From positions 31,779,234 through 31,843,233 of the forward strand of contig CM038471.1 in assembly GCA_021464415.1 (NCBI GenBank): a stretch of 64,000 bases of DNA. The letters run 5' to 3'. This document shows, in pieces, positions 46,793 through 57,544 of this stretch. The notes under the pieces were generated by a model. That model had not been told where the DNA came from and searched no databases. It saw nothing but the letters and a program-made list of their open reading frames with translations. Both the position numbers and the translations under genes were made by a program. Position 1 is the stretch's first letter, and each line of letters starts with the position of its first letter. The stretch is from Lonicera japonica. Lineage: Eukaryota > Streptophyta > Magnoliopsida > Dipsacales > Caprifoliaceae.

Positions 46793-47640
46793 ATTATGGA
46801 TGCAGTGTTTCTCCTCCCCCCAGAACTCCGGTCAGAAATTGGTGATAAAACTGTTATTGCCCGTGACAAAGAAATGATCCAGAAGTATTTGGAAATCACT
46901 ATCCAAAAGTATGGATTGGTGTTTAGAGGTCTACGCCTCCATTCGTCATATCTTACGTTTTGTTGTTTCAAATCCATAGGCCATCTCGATTGCTAAAGAA
47001 AGCCCTAGTATTTCTTTGGTACCTTACCAGAGTATACACCATTGATTTTATCTTCGATGCCTCAATCTTGTACCAATACTTCAAGCTCGCAGGAGATGAT
47101 TTGCAAATAAGTGATCTTTATAACATAGCTCACCCAGGTTCCCTTAACCTGATGATATTTCTCCAATGGTTTAAATCTTTAGATCAATGGAAGAATGATT
47201 TGCATACCCACTTTCAGCGCTATGTGTTAATCACTTTCCATAATCCCATAAAGACTCCACCTCCAAATGGAAGCAATGTCGTTATCCAACAATGGTACAC
47301 ATACAACTTGGCGAAAACAAGTCGAGAACTATACAATCTTGATTATCTTGGTTTTATTAACTACATCTGTTACCTAAAAAATGTTGATGTTACTAATTTT
47401 CCAGAACATGTTAAATATGGTTTTAGTCCATGGAAAAATTCAGATGACAAATATTGCAATGACTTAGAAGCATGTTTGTTCAACTATGCTGAGGATCATT
47501 TTCAGTCTAATGGTTCTCAAAGTTTTGACTCAGATACCTTCGTTGGAATTGGTCCCCTAACAGATGATGATAATGATCATCTTGATTTAAATGATTACGA
47601 ACATTATGATCCCGATGAAGATGAAAATGAGACATATTAA
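46793..47640 (+). pseudogene. Pararetroviral C-terminal region with a 226-codon open frame
   Basis: After RNase H, two overlapping open pieces (to 46996, and 46960-47640) encode a protein I do not recognise. It has aromatic-rich motifs (FLWYLTRVYTIDFIFDA, LQWFKSLDQW, VIQQWYTYNLAK, YLGFINYICYL) and a strongly acidic tail rich in Asp/Glu. It ends just before the viral promoter. It is the longest near-unbroken stretch of the viral copy. The function is unknown. Confidence 0.6.
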
Positions 47641-47828
47641 CTCATTGGAATGACTCATTGTCTACAAGCGAGCTAACTCATAAGACAGCTCGAATCTGCT
47701 TTTGTATAATTATTTAGATGCTTTTGTAAAAGTTTGGCGTGGTTTTTTTTCCTTTTTATCTTATCAGAAGGAATATTTAATTTTTGAAAGTTGTAATTGC
47801 TTTTGCTTTAATTATTTAGCTAGCTTTT

Positions 47829-47990
47829 CACGTGTATGGTTGCGAGCATCCTTTTGCTTTGCCCTTCCCTCTATAAAAGGAGCAAGCAGATGCATTTCTC
47901 ATAATTAGGTTTTGGGATTTCTCTCTTTGTTAAAGTCTTGTATTCTCAAGTTTGGTGAAAGAGGTGCTTCCTCTTCTGTAATTCCCTTTT
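47829..47990 (+). promoter_or_regulatory. Pararetroviral pregenomic-RNA promoter
   Basis: A G-box CACGTG at 47829-47834 is followed by the TATA box TATAAAAG at 47872-47879. A CT-rich leader (TTTCTCTCTTTG) and the terminal repeat follow. The position downstream of the last coding region and upstream of the repeated terminus fits the single strong caulimovirid promoter. Whether this copy is active is unknown. Confidence 0.7.
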
Positions 47991-47997
47991 AATGCAA

Positions 47998-48180
47998 GAC
48001 AATATTTTATAATCATCGTTGTTGTCTCCGCTGTCCTCTCTGTTTTTATTTGTTATATTTTAGCCCTCTTGTGTTGGCTATGTCTCTATGATTACTATGG
48101 TTTAAGAGATTTTGAGAGTCAGTATTAGGCTTTTTTGAGTTAGTCAATTACGTACACCCCCTATTGGTATCTGAGGTAGT
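47998..48180 (+). repeat. Pararetroviral terminal repeat, right copy, with primer site
   Basis: It is the partner of 40317-40501. The primer site reads TGGTATCTGAGG at 48165-48176. Viral similarity stops a few bases later, at the 13-bp flanking repeat. Confidence 0.85.
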
Positions 48181-48193
48181 AAGGTGCTAAATG

Positions 48194-48368
48194 CATCGAA
48201 CAAACCTCTGATACCATATAAGGAGATGGATGTTGTTACGCACAACTGAACACCTAAAAAACTTTACTTATATCATGATCAGTGATCCACAATAAACATA
48301 ACCAACAACAAACACCAAATAACCAAATCAAAAAGGAAAATAGAATAGCTGAAATAATGGGTTTCAGA
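48194..48368 (-). repeat. Fragment of an LTR end with primer site, minus strand
   Basis: CTCTGATACCA at 48203-48213 is the inverse complement of a Met-tRNA primer site (TGGTATCAGAG). In minus sense it is preceded by about 150 bp that could be an LTR 3' end. It lies between the two viral pieces and is probably remnant host or retroelement DNA at the insertion site. Confidence 0.45.
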
Positions 48369-48372
48369 AGGT

Positions 48373-48788
48373 TTGAATTTGCCTGGCCCGTATCCGCATG
48401 ACAAAATCACTCGAATGGTCCAAAGAACTAATCCTATTGATTACCAGCACGACGTAACACAAGGAGCCATAACCCGACAAATGGACATGTTCCTAGTCCA
48501 AGAAGAACATAATGCAGAAAATCCTATTTCCACTTTCTTGAAATCTCTTACGATGCAAGATAGGCCTCAAGTCAAAGCACAAAAGGAGGATTTGTTTGAA
48601 AGTTTTAAAGAACTGTTCTCAGCCCAGCCTTAACAACAACAACCTCCACAAGAGCAGCAACCCCCTCCATAGCAGCAACGACAAGAAGAACCTATTGTTG
48701 ATGATCCCTATTCTAGTTCCGATTCAGATGTTACATTACCAAAGGTCTCTGCGAATGAAAATTACCAGAGATTTACCATTGACGACAT
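48373..48788 (+). pseudogene. Second, divergent pararetrovirus fragment (capsid N-terminal part)
   Basis: The open piece 48373-48633 carries STFLKSLTMQDRPQVKAQ and EDLFESFKELFSAQP, the same capsid leader as 43492-43690 but clearly different in sequence. A Gln/Pro-rich stretch with two stops and the phrase YQRFTIDD follow. The piece is cut at 48788 by the gypsy LTR, so its continuation should lie beyond the window, past the nested elements. Confidence 0.75.
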
Positions 48789-50350
48789 TGTAGACACCCC
48801 GATCCGTGACCCCCGCAAGAACCCTAACGACCTACGAGACTACTATTTTTTGGGTCCAAGACACACCCGAGCACCCGAAACTACCCCGGGGGGGTTTGTT
48901 GCGCGACAAACCTATTTTTATGAAGGATTGTCGCACGACATATCACATTGTCGCGCGACAATCATTGGAATGTCGCGCGACAATCCCACTATGTCGCGCG
49001 ACAATCCCTCTCTGCACCCGACCAACCACTTTCTGACACATCACAGTGTCAGGACCCATCACTTCAGCCGTTTGTCGCACGACATACAGGAATGTCGCGC
49101 GACAAACAGATATGTCGCGCGACACTTGCCTTTTTTGGGGAAATGTCGCGCGACAATCTTCCCCGAGCAGTATAAATAGGCCAACACCCCCAAGGGTTCA
49201 GGGGCAGCAAATGGAATCTGAGAATTTGGAGCTTTAGATTTGATTTTTATCAAGCACTTTTCTACTATTATCTTATTTCTGAAGAATTATCGAATCTATC
49301 TTCGACACTCGACGTGTCCCGTCTCCGGAATCGATTTCTCGGAAATATCTGAAGAAAGAGAAGATTATTATCGTCAGAGATCCCTCTGCCGTATTATATT
49401 TTCTTTCTTATTATTATTCTCGTCAGGAAGGTAAAGAAAGTCCCTTCTAGTATTTAAAATTAGATATCTGTGTACTTGTTTTACTTCTGTTATTCTGTCC
49501 ACGTTTTATTTGAATAAACTTATTGTCAAGTTACAAATAGTCTATCGTTTTCGACACAAAAGACCCTGATAAAACCATTTTCAAAACCAGAAGAATAAGT
49601 ACGTTATCGTCCGGATAAAATTCTGTTTTCAAAACCCGGACTGATAAGACTTATTTAGGAATTAAAAATCAACATATCCTGTCTTCTCTATAGACTGCGA
49701 TGTGTCTGATAATTCTCCTCTCAAGAGTCATGATTCCATATTAAATTAGTCCCGATATTAGATCCGAACTTTCACAAAAGTAAACACAACACGAGAAAAC
49801 CGTCATTATCTGAGGAAATAATACGGGACACTCTTTCAAAATAAAAGGTTTTGTCATGTGTATTTACATCTTTTCAAATAAATAAAACATCGGATCTCGG
49901 AACACAAAGGTTTTCATCCCTTTCCCGTCTTCCCCCAGAAATTAGGGTTTTCATTTGAAAAGTAGTAGACTGTCAGTAAAAGCATCCAAGTTTTTCAACA
50001 TAGAATAAACATATAAGTCCACTAGAGACCGAAAGGGCGGAATGGGTTCTTAACACCTTCCCAAACCGTAATATAGTTCCCGAACCCTATAGAAACCTGG
50101 TTTCGCAGACAAACGTGTAAAGAAAGGCTTGTCTATAGCCTTTCCCCTTACACAACCTTTTTGTCCGTTTTCTCGTAAAACGTACTGGCGACTCTGAACG
50201 AACCCCTTTGCATCTAGAATAGACGTAGGGACACCCGATATGAATCATCAAACAAACTCCAAGCAAATGGAGCGACGGAATCCCTTCCGACGCTTCAGAC
50301 CACCACGAACGGGGACGAGACCCGGGGGGTCGCATTTGCGGATTCTCACG
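48789..50350 (+). repeat. 5' LTR of the gypsy element (1562 bp)
   Basis: It starts TGTAGACACCCCGATCCG and ends GGATTCTCACG, directly before the primer site. The terminal CA is mutated to CG. It is related to the solo LTR at 35879-37135. The TATA box TATAAATAGG is at 49171-49180. Confidence 0.9.
48897..49155. promoter_or_regulatory. Array of nine TGTCGCGCGACA-type palindromes in U3
   Basis: Perfect 12-mers start at 48949, 48971, 48992, 49093, 49113 and 49144. Variants start at 48897, 48929 and 49073. The last copy lies 16 bp upstream of the TATA box. Array and position are conserved in the solo LTR at 35879-37135. The half-site TGTCGCGC resembles an E2F-type site (TTTCGCGC), but this is only a resemblance. 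Confidence 0.85.
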
Positions 50351-50351
50351 G

Positions 50352-50369
50352 TGGCGACTCTGCTGGGGA
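50352..50369 (+). other. Primer-binding site of the gypsy element
   Basis: TGGCGACTCTGCTGGGGA follows the LTR end with a 1-base gap. From memory this resembles the tRNA-Arg-type primer site used by Ogre/Tat elements. The tRNA identity was not checked. It is followed by a ~730-bp leader (50370-51096) with three partial copies of a ~50-bp unit around CGTACCCG and GTATATC at 50690-50790. Confidence 0.8.
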
Positions 50370-51096
50370 CACTAGAGAACTAGACTCTTATATGTGGACT
50401 TTTGTTTATTTAAATACTTTCTTTTTTCTGCTTTCCCTACTTATGTTAATTAATTGAGAAGAAACATTTTTTCAGAAAAAGGGAATTTTTCAAAAATACG
50501 TAATCAAGATAATGATATTTGTAAACCCAACCTTTTTCACACGCACCTTCACAAATCATGCATTGGTTCTACGAGTGTGAATTTACCCCAAACCCTCGGA
50601 AGTATTATAAGTGAGTAGGGAGTTGGCTTGCTTGGGCCAACATAAACCGAAAGCATTTACTTCCACTCTCCTTGGCCAAGTACGCCCCCGAGGTATATCG
50701 AGTGACGAGAACACTCACGTACCCGGGAAGTATATCAAAAGGCTCTTGCACGTACCCGCCCCTGGGGTATATCGCAAGGTCTTGCCAAAAAGGAGGGAGC
50801 CTGAAGCCTTAACCGTTCGTACACCTGCGCTGCATATAAGATCGAGTCAAGATAAAACACTTGTCAAACAGCCGTAGGGGATGTACCACCTTACGGCTTA
50901 CTTTTGGACGCCCTTTTAAATCCGAGGCTCTTCTCGGCAATTTTTAGTGGTTCTTTTGGCAAAAATCGAGTCGCATCACAGTCTTCCTTCATCTTCGCCA
51001 CGTGGTTTCGTCTACAGTCGTGAAGCAACAAACAGACTGGAAGGTTGGGCCGGCCGTGATCACACCGGAAGACTAGTAAGACCAAGCACACCTGAA

Positions 51097-53223
51097 ATGG
51101 CCGATGAACGTGAGAATCGAGAGACAGATCAGAACCTAGCCGAGGCATCATCAGCTCAGCCAACCCTAGCCGAAATGCACCATTTACTCATGACCGTAAG
51201 CAGGGATCTGGCAAACCTCACGAACGAGTAACAGGGTACCCGGATCCGAATAGAAGAATTATCAGCCGAACGAACTGCACCACCGGGGTTTGATCGACTA
51301 CCACCGAATCGAGATCCGAACCAAGGACAGTCTTCACAAGTACTCCCCCTAGTTCAAGGAACCAATCCACCCCAAACGGGCCCTATCGTAGTTGGTCCCG
51401 TTCAAACCGACCCCAACAATCAGAACCAATGGGCCCCGGATTCAGGTCCCACCTACCAACAGCAGGAGCCACCCATAGTCTGGCCGTAACCCCAAGTACA
51501 ACCCGGTTTTGACCCCCAATACCAACCATGGCCACAAGTTCCCGCAAAACCCATTCCACCACCGGCCCCAGCAGCCCTCCCTAATGAATACCCAGACATC
51601 AACCGACTTCGGGCAGTATATGCAAAATCGGTAATAGCACGGGAACAGCCCGACGAGATGTCAAGAGAGAGTGAGGAAATGAAGAAGCTGAAAGAGCAGA
51701 TGAGGATCCTACAGAAGGGGGTGTCCCTAATAAAAGGTGCAGACGAGATCACGGATATGAATGCCTTCTCCCTCTACCTAGAAGCGAGATTGCCCCAGGG
51801 ATTCAAACTCCCTTCCATCACCAAGTTCACTGGAACCACGCCCCCTAAAACTCACCTACAGTCTTACATCAGATCCATGCAAGTGTCCGGTTGTGGAGAG
51901 CCGGAATTAGCACAAGCCTTTCACATGACTCTCACGGGAGCCGCCCTGAGATGGTTCTTTGGTCTAGAAAGGCATCACACGCAGACTTGGGGAGATATCG
52001 TCAAAGAATTTATGACCAAATACGGGTCCAACGAGGATTTGGAAATTACCCGTAAACACCTGGAAATGGCCAAACAGGGCGAGAAAGAAAGCTTCAGCGA
52101 CTTTGTCACCCGCTGGAGGGAGATGGCCTCCCAAATGTCCAAAAGACCCGAGGAAGAAGAACAGCTGGAAATCATTCAGAAGAACTTCACTCCAGCCGTA
52201 CTGAGTTGCATGGGAAAGCACGTATTCCCACACTTCAGAGCCCTGTTAAGTATGGGGTCACAAGTAGAGGAAGAACTGGCCAAGAAAGTTGAAACCGATA
52301 CCAAGAAAGCCTCTTACGCCGGAAGAAAGACGGCCACTCCAGCCGTAAACCAACTAAGCTCGTACCCGTATCAACAAAACCCATTCCAGCAGTCACCGCA
52401 AGTCCCCCCAATGAATTGGCCTACGCAGGGAGACTCTTCAAACACTGAGGCCAAGAAAAGGAGAAACTTCTGCACCCTCCCCACTACTCTGGTTAAGAGC
52501 CTGGAACTACTCCAAAAAGCTGGACTAGTCGCTCCACTCAACCCACGCCCCCTACCAAACCCTATTCCCAACACTTGGAGAATGAATGAGAACTGTGCGT
52601 ACCATCAAGCGGCAGGCCATGACACGAAACGCTGTTTAGCTCTCCGCCATCGAATCCAGGACCTCATTGAAGCCGGAACCATCCCCGCACCCGGCGGGCC
52701 CAATGTTACCAACAATCCACTTCCTAACCATGCTCCACCTGCAGGGATTAATGCCTTGACCACTAATGAAGAAGGCTTCGATCCCGTGGGGCTCATTCGA
52801 GATGACCCAACCTACAGGGCACTCATTGTACTGCCAGCAAAGGCTCAAGTTACCCCAGGCCTCAATCCAATAATTGACCAATGGATGGCCAAAATGAACT
52901 TCCTACCCGGGCAGGGTTTAGGAAAAACAAATCAGGGGATCCCACAACCACTCACAATCAAAACCAATCCCGGAAAATTTGGGATAGGATGGACCCAGAA
53001 TAAGAAGAAACAATCATGGAAATCCCAAACCTCCCCCAGGGAGACAATCTGTATGACAGAAACCTCCCCCGGGACTTTCAGTTGGTCGACAGAGCCAGAA
53101 TCGTCAGAAACTTCAGAGGAATCAAACCCGGCATCCCTTTGGATCCAACAAATCACCCGTTCAGGAAGGGTATACCAACCACCACCGGATACTGAGAAAA
53201 CACCGCCACCTAAGGAAATATGA
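51097..53223 (+). pseudogene. Gypsy gag (Tat type) with internal stops
   Basis: The frame from ATG 51097 (MADERENRETDQ) is cut by TAA at 51229-51231 and TAA at 51487-51489, then stays open from there to TGA at 53221-53223. It encodes the gag capsid fold (FKLPSITKFTGTTPPKTHL, TLTGAALRWFFGLE, SFSDFVTRWREMA) and a CCHC-like knuckle CAYHQAAGHDTKRC. G-patch-like words near the end include LPGQGLGKTNQG. The final TGA is in frame with pol (E-I-stop-E-D-R) and could be a decayed CGA. Gag forms the cytoplasmic retrotransposon particle. Confidence 0.85.
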
Positions 53224-56200
53224 GAAGATAGAGTGCTTGAGCAGTTGAAGAAAACCCAGGCACACATCACCATTTGGGGCCTCTTGGTTGCCTCCAAACC
53301 CCACAGGACTGCTTTCATCAAACTTCTGGACGAAGCCGTGATATCACCGGACTCCACACCCGAACAACTGCCAAACATGATCGGGTCACTTACAGTCCAA
53401 AGAAGTCTGTCATTTTCAGATGAAGACTTGTCTCCATTGGGGAGAAAACACAGCCTGGCTCTCCACATCACCGTCCGAACCCGAGGGAAGATCTTGCCAC
53501 AAGTCCTCATCGACAATGGGTCGACCATAAATGTTTGCCCCCTGAAGACTGCCAGATGCTTGGGTATCTTGGATTCAGAGCTTTCACCATCCGCCGTAAC
53601 CGTCAGGGCCTATGATAATACCAGAAGGGCCGTTCTGGGTTCTGTAAAGCTAGATCTCAGGGTCGGTCCCGGAAATTTTCCGGCCGATTTCCAAATCATA
53701 GACATTCCCTCCAGTTTCAACCTCCTGCTGGGAAGAGCGTGGCTACACGACATAGGAGCACTCCCCTCCTCCTTGCACCAAAAGATCAAGATACCGTTTG
53801 AAGGGGACATAATTACCATCCAAGGAGATCCTGAAAGGACCTTGGCAGATGTGGAGTTACCTGTTTTGGGAATCGGGAGCCAGAGCATACAGTTAGGAGG
53901 CTTTTCTTATGAGCCTCAAGTACAAACTCTCAGCACTCAGATAATCGAATATCTCCCCCCAGACAATATCCCCGGTCTCAGCACCAAGATTACAAATATG
54001 CTAAGAATGATGAAATATTTACCTGGAGCCGGCCTAGGAATGGGACAATCAGGACTACTTCAAGCCTTGGAACCGGTAACGAGGTACGAAAGGGAAGGTT
54101 TGGGGTACCAACACACTGAAGAAGACGATCAGCAAAAAAGGGGCCGAGGGCATCAGTATCCGAGTTTCAGCTCTTTGAACGGGTTTTTTGTCAAAGAAGG
54201 AGAAGACTTCCCCTTTTGCGGTTTTCAGGAACCTTGGAGAAACAGTGATGGAGAGAACCTGCCGGGATGGGAAATCTTCTATGAAGAGGACCTATATGTC
54301 AAAGAAAGCATTGAACACAGTTTCTCCACCAAATTAACGATCGGGTTGAAAGAAAGAAATGAAGACAAGACAGGCAAGGAGGAAGAAATTATCGGAGATC
54401 TTTTCGACATCATGGTTCTAGGGGATGACGAGCCGAGGGATGACCCCGTACACCTGATATACGCTGATCCAGACTACCAAAGGGAAAGAGAAAAGAGTGA
54501 AATTGTAAGGGTGAGAGGTGAGAGTGAAAGTAAGGCTAGGAAAGAGCCACTCCTAGATTTACTCTTTAAATTTGTACCTGTAAACACTATTATCAATGAA
54601 GAAAACTATGTGTTGCGTTATCCTGTTATTTGTAATTCTGTAATAGCTTATAAAGAGTTAGAAAGACTGAACGAACACCCGGAACGGGAGGAGCAGCGTA
54701 TACAAAGCGAGGAAGGAGACACTCTTGTGATTAACCTCGGAACAGAGGAGGAAGGAAGAGAGGTCCGCATTGGGGCAAGCCTAAGTGAGACAGAAAGAGA
54801 AGAATTCACACAAACTCTGAAAGAGTATGTGGATGTCTTCGCCTGGTCTTATGCGGATATGCCAGGTTTGAACAGCCAGATAGTCATGCACGAGATACAT
54901 ACCAAGCCAGAATTTAGGCCCGTCAAGCAGAAGCTGAGGAAACTTACGCCAGAATGGTCCTTAAAAGTAAAAGAAGAGGTGATGAAACAATTAAGTGTGG
55001 GTTTCTTACGGGTAATCGAATACCCTTCGTGGTTAGCCAACATCGTGCCTGTTCCAAAAGCTAATGGGAAAGTCCGCATGTGTGTTGATTACCGGGATCT
55101 CAATAAAGCTTGTCCAAAAGACGATTTTCCCTTGCCCAACATCGATTTGATAGTAGATAATACTGCCAACCACGCCCTGAAGTCATTTGTGGATGGTTTT
55201 GCCGGATATAACCAGATCAAGATGCACCCAGATCACCAAGAGAAAACAGCATTCATCACACCGTGGGGAACATACTGCTACACCGTTATGCCATTTGGGC
55301 TAAAGAACGCCGGGGCGACGTATCAGAGGGCAGCTACGGCTATCTTTCACGACATGATTCACAAAGAAGTAGAGGTGTATGTAGACGACATGATAATCAA
55401 GTCAAAAGAAAGGAAAGGCCACGTACCAGCCTTGCGAACCTTCTTTGATCGGCTCCGCCAATATCAGATGAGACTCAACCTGCAGAAATGTGTGTTCGGG
55501 GTAACCAAAGGAAAACTCCTGGGATATGTCGTCAGTAAGAAGGGAATCGAGGTGGACCCCGCTAAAGTTCAAGCTATCCAAGACATGCCTAAACCTCGTA
55601 CCGAGAAAGAAGTCCGAGGATTTTTGGGTAATCTGCAGTACATCAGTAGGTTCATCTCTCAGCTCACTCAGACTTGCGAACCCATCTTCAAACTCCTGAG
55701 GAAATCTTCACCAGGAGAGTGGGACGGCCAGTGCCAAGAAGCTTTTGATAGAATCAAAGAATACCTCTCCAAACCCCCAGTGTTAGCCCCACCCCAGACC
55801 GGACTGCCACTAATCTTATACCTAACCGTCACTGATTCGGCTGCGGGAGCAATGCTAGCCCAGCACCTGACCGATACCCGGAAGGAGCAGGCCATCTATT
55901 TTCTTAGCAAAAAGCTGTCCCCATTTGAGATAAACTACACACCATTGGAGAAATCGTGTACCGCTCTCGTCTGGGTAACACAGAAACTACGACACTATAT
56001 GCTAGTTTTCCCAGTCATCCTGGCATCACGGATCGATCCGTTGAAATACCTCTTCGAGAAACCGGCTCTCTCGAATCGAATGGAAAAATGGTTGTTTCTA
56101 CTCTCCGAATTCGACATCACCTACATGCCCCAAAAGGCAGTCAAAGGCAAGATCATAGCTGATTACCTGGCCCACAATCCAATATTAGGAGACATGCTAG
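53224..56200 (+). CDS. Gypsy pol: protease, reverse transcriptase, RNase H (truncated)
   Basis: The frame is open from the gag stop to the copia junction with no further stop. Counting from 53233, the protease active site DNGS is at residues 94-97, as in Tat elements. The phrase LLGRAWLHDIGALPSSLHQK follows. RT has RMCVDYRDLNKACPKDDFPL, GYNQIKMHPDH and the YVDD box at 716-719 (55378-55389). RNase H begins near 868 (DSAAGAMLAQ) and ends at AHNPI. After about 56200 the frame is copia LTR, so the last residues (CPRTIHRL) are not native. As the gag is stopped and pol is split, this copy is non-autonomous. Confidence 0.88.
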
Positions 56201-57532
56201 TGAAAGAGATATGTCCTAGGACTATTCATAGATTATGATTTGTACTTGGATATCTTATGCTTATTTTTATTAATAAAGTTTATTTATTTTACTTTATAAT
56301 CTCTTGTAAATAATATTTATTAATACTAGTTCATCAAGTACGTGACTAGATTGTGGGATGCTAGTAATGTAATAATAATATTGTTTAGATGTCCCTAATC
56401 ATGTATCAATAACCTAGGATCACGTTGATATAATGATTAGAGTATGGGTCAGCTGATGACTATGTTCCACAAGTCATGGATATGGAGATATCAAGCTGAA
56501 CATACTGATACTTGTTAGGGAACAAAGTATTGGACTGACCCGCTTTGGGGACACTGCGAGGAGTGTTACATAATGTCATCAGTGATGTTCCCCATTTGTG
56601 ATATCGTATTATCCTCAGACCTGAGATCGCCATGGTTACCAACATAGGGATTAGTATGTCAGGCATTATCAAACGTTGCTCTTGACCGAGTAATTATAAA
56701 GATGATGACCGAGCATACTATGAACTATGTAGAGGTATGTGGTTGATCAAGATGGGATTTGTCACTCTCATATATTGAGAGAGATATCGTTGGGCCCCTT
56801 GATAAGTGTAATTAATATTTGCATGGCCATGCACAAATGAGATGTCATTTGTTTTGGATTAATTATACTTAGAGATCAAGAAATAAAGATTGAACTATAC
56901 AAGAATGACACTTGCCTAGTCTTGTGTTCAATCTAGATATCGATTGACAAAAGGAGTTAATGTGTGAAATATCAATTTAAGGTTGTGTCGTTTTTGACCT
57001 TTATACCCTTTGGATAATAGTAATGTTTTACTAGAAACCGCTTACTGTTCGTATAATAAAACGGGTTTTAATTGTACGGCCAAAGAGTGTAAAACCTACA
57101 GGGTCGCACACCAAAACGAGTTGGATCAAAACGAATTAAAACGGGCCAAGTTGGACTTGGGCCCAGTTCGTTTGTTGCTTAGGGTTCTCACTAGGGTTCC
57201 CTTATAAAAGGGAACCTTTGTTCTTCTTGGCCGTCAACGAAATTGAGAGAGGCAAGAAAATTCGAAATAGCAGAGAGAACCCTAGAGGGCGTTAGTACAC
57301 CAAGCAAGATCTCATCTCGTTCGTGTGTGCATACCGTAGAGGCGTCGTGTTTTCTACGCTAAGGACGACAACAACAGAAGGATCAGATCCATCCTGTTCG
57401 TTTCATTGACATCAAATCTCGATTAAGGTATGTCATCTGTCGATCTTATTGAACTGCATAGATCATAGGATTCAATGATTAGTGCGTAAATTAGTGTATG
57501 CGATGCATGATTACTGCCCTAATTTCCTAACA
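56201..57532 (+). repeat. 5' LTR of the young copia element (1332 bp)
   Basis: It begins TGAAAGAGATATGTCC and ends TTTCCTAACA. The TATA box lies in CTTATAAAAGGG at 57201-57212, within a perfect 9-bp inverted repeat (57195-57203 and 57208-57216). TGCATAGATC and GATGCATGAT words lie near the end. Confidence 0.95.
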
Positions 57533-57533
57533 G

Positions 57534-57544
57534 TGGTATCAGAG
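57534..57544 (+). other. Primer-binding site of the copia element
   Basis: TGGTATCAGAG, complementary to the 3' end of initiator tRNA-Met (established for copia elements), lies one base after the LTR end. Confidence 0.93.

Larger units (their letters stand above)
40307..48180 (+). mobile_element. Endogenous pararetrovirus (Caulimoviridae), decayed
   Basis: In order it shows a movement protein, a proline-rich and coiled-coil segment, a capsid protein with zinc finger, an aspartic protease, RT, RNase H, an acidic C-terminal domain, a TATA promoter and a repeated terminus with a Met-tRNA-type primer site. There are no integrase and no LTRs of LTR-retrotransposon type. The primer sites at the two ends are 7683 bp apart, close to a caulimovirid genome length. 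The MP-first, CP-PR-RT-RH order recalls petuvirus-like members. Stops and frame changes occur in every domain, so this copy is not functional. The 13-bp repeat AAGGTGCTAAATG flanks it at 40294-40306 and 48181-48193. Confidence 0.88.

Noticed and set aside
36787..49155. Regular short palindromic repeats resembling a CRISPR array
   Set aside because: Spacing is irregular, repeats are only 12 bp, they sit inside plant LTRs next to a TATA box, and no cas-like genes exist.
52932..53528. 198-codon minus-strand frame in gypsy gag-pol
   Set aside because: Antisense shadow of the gag/pol frame, with no motif.
56460..56672. 70-codon minus-strand frame, repeated at 63416-63628
   Set aside because: Identical because it lies in both LTRs of the copia element; no protein motif.
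40482..57544. TGGTATCAGAG-type words as tRNA genes
   Set aside because: These are retroelement or viral primer sites complementary to tRNA-Met ends; no cloverleaf surrounds them.
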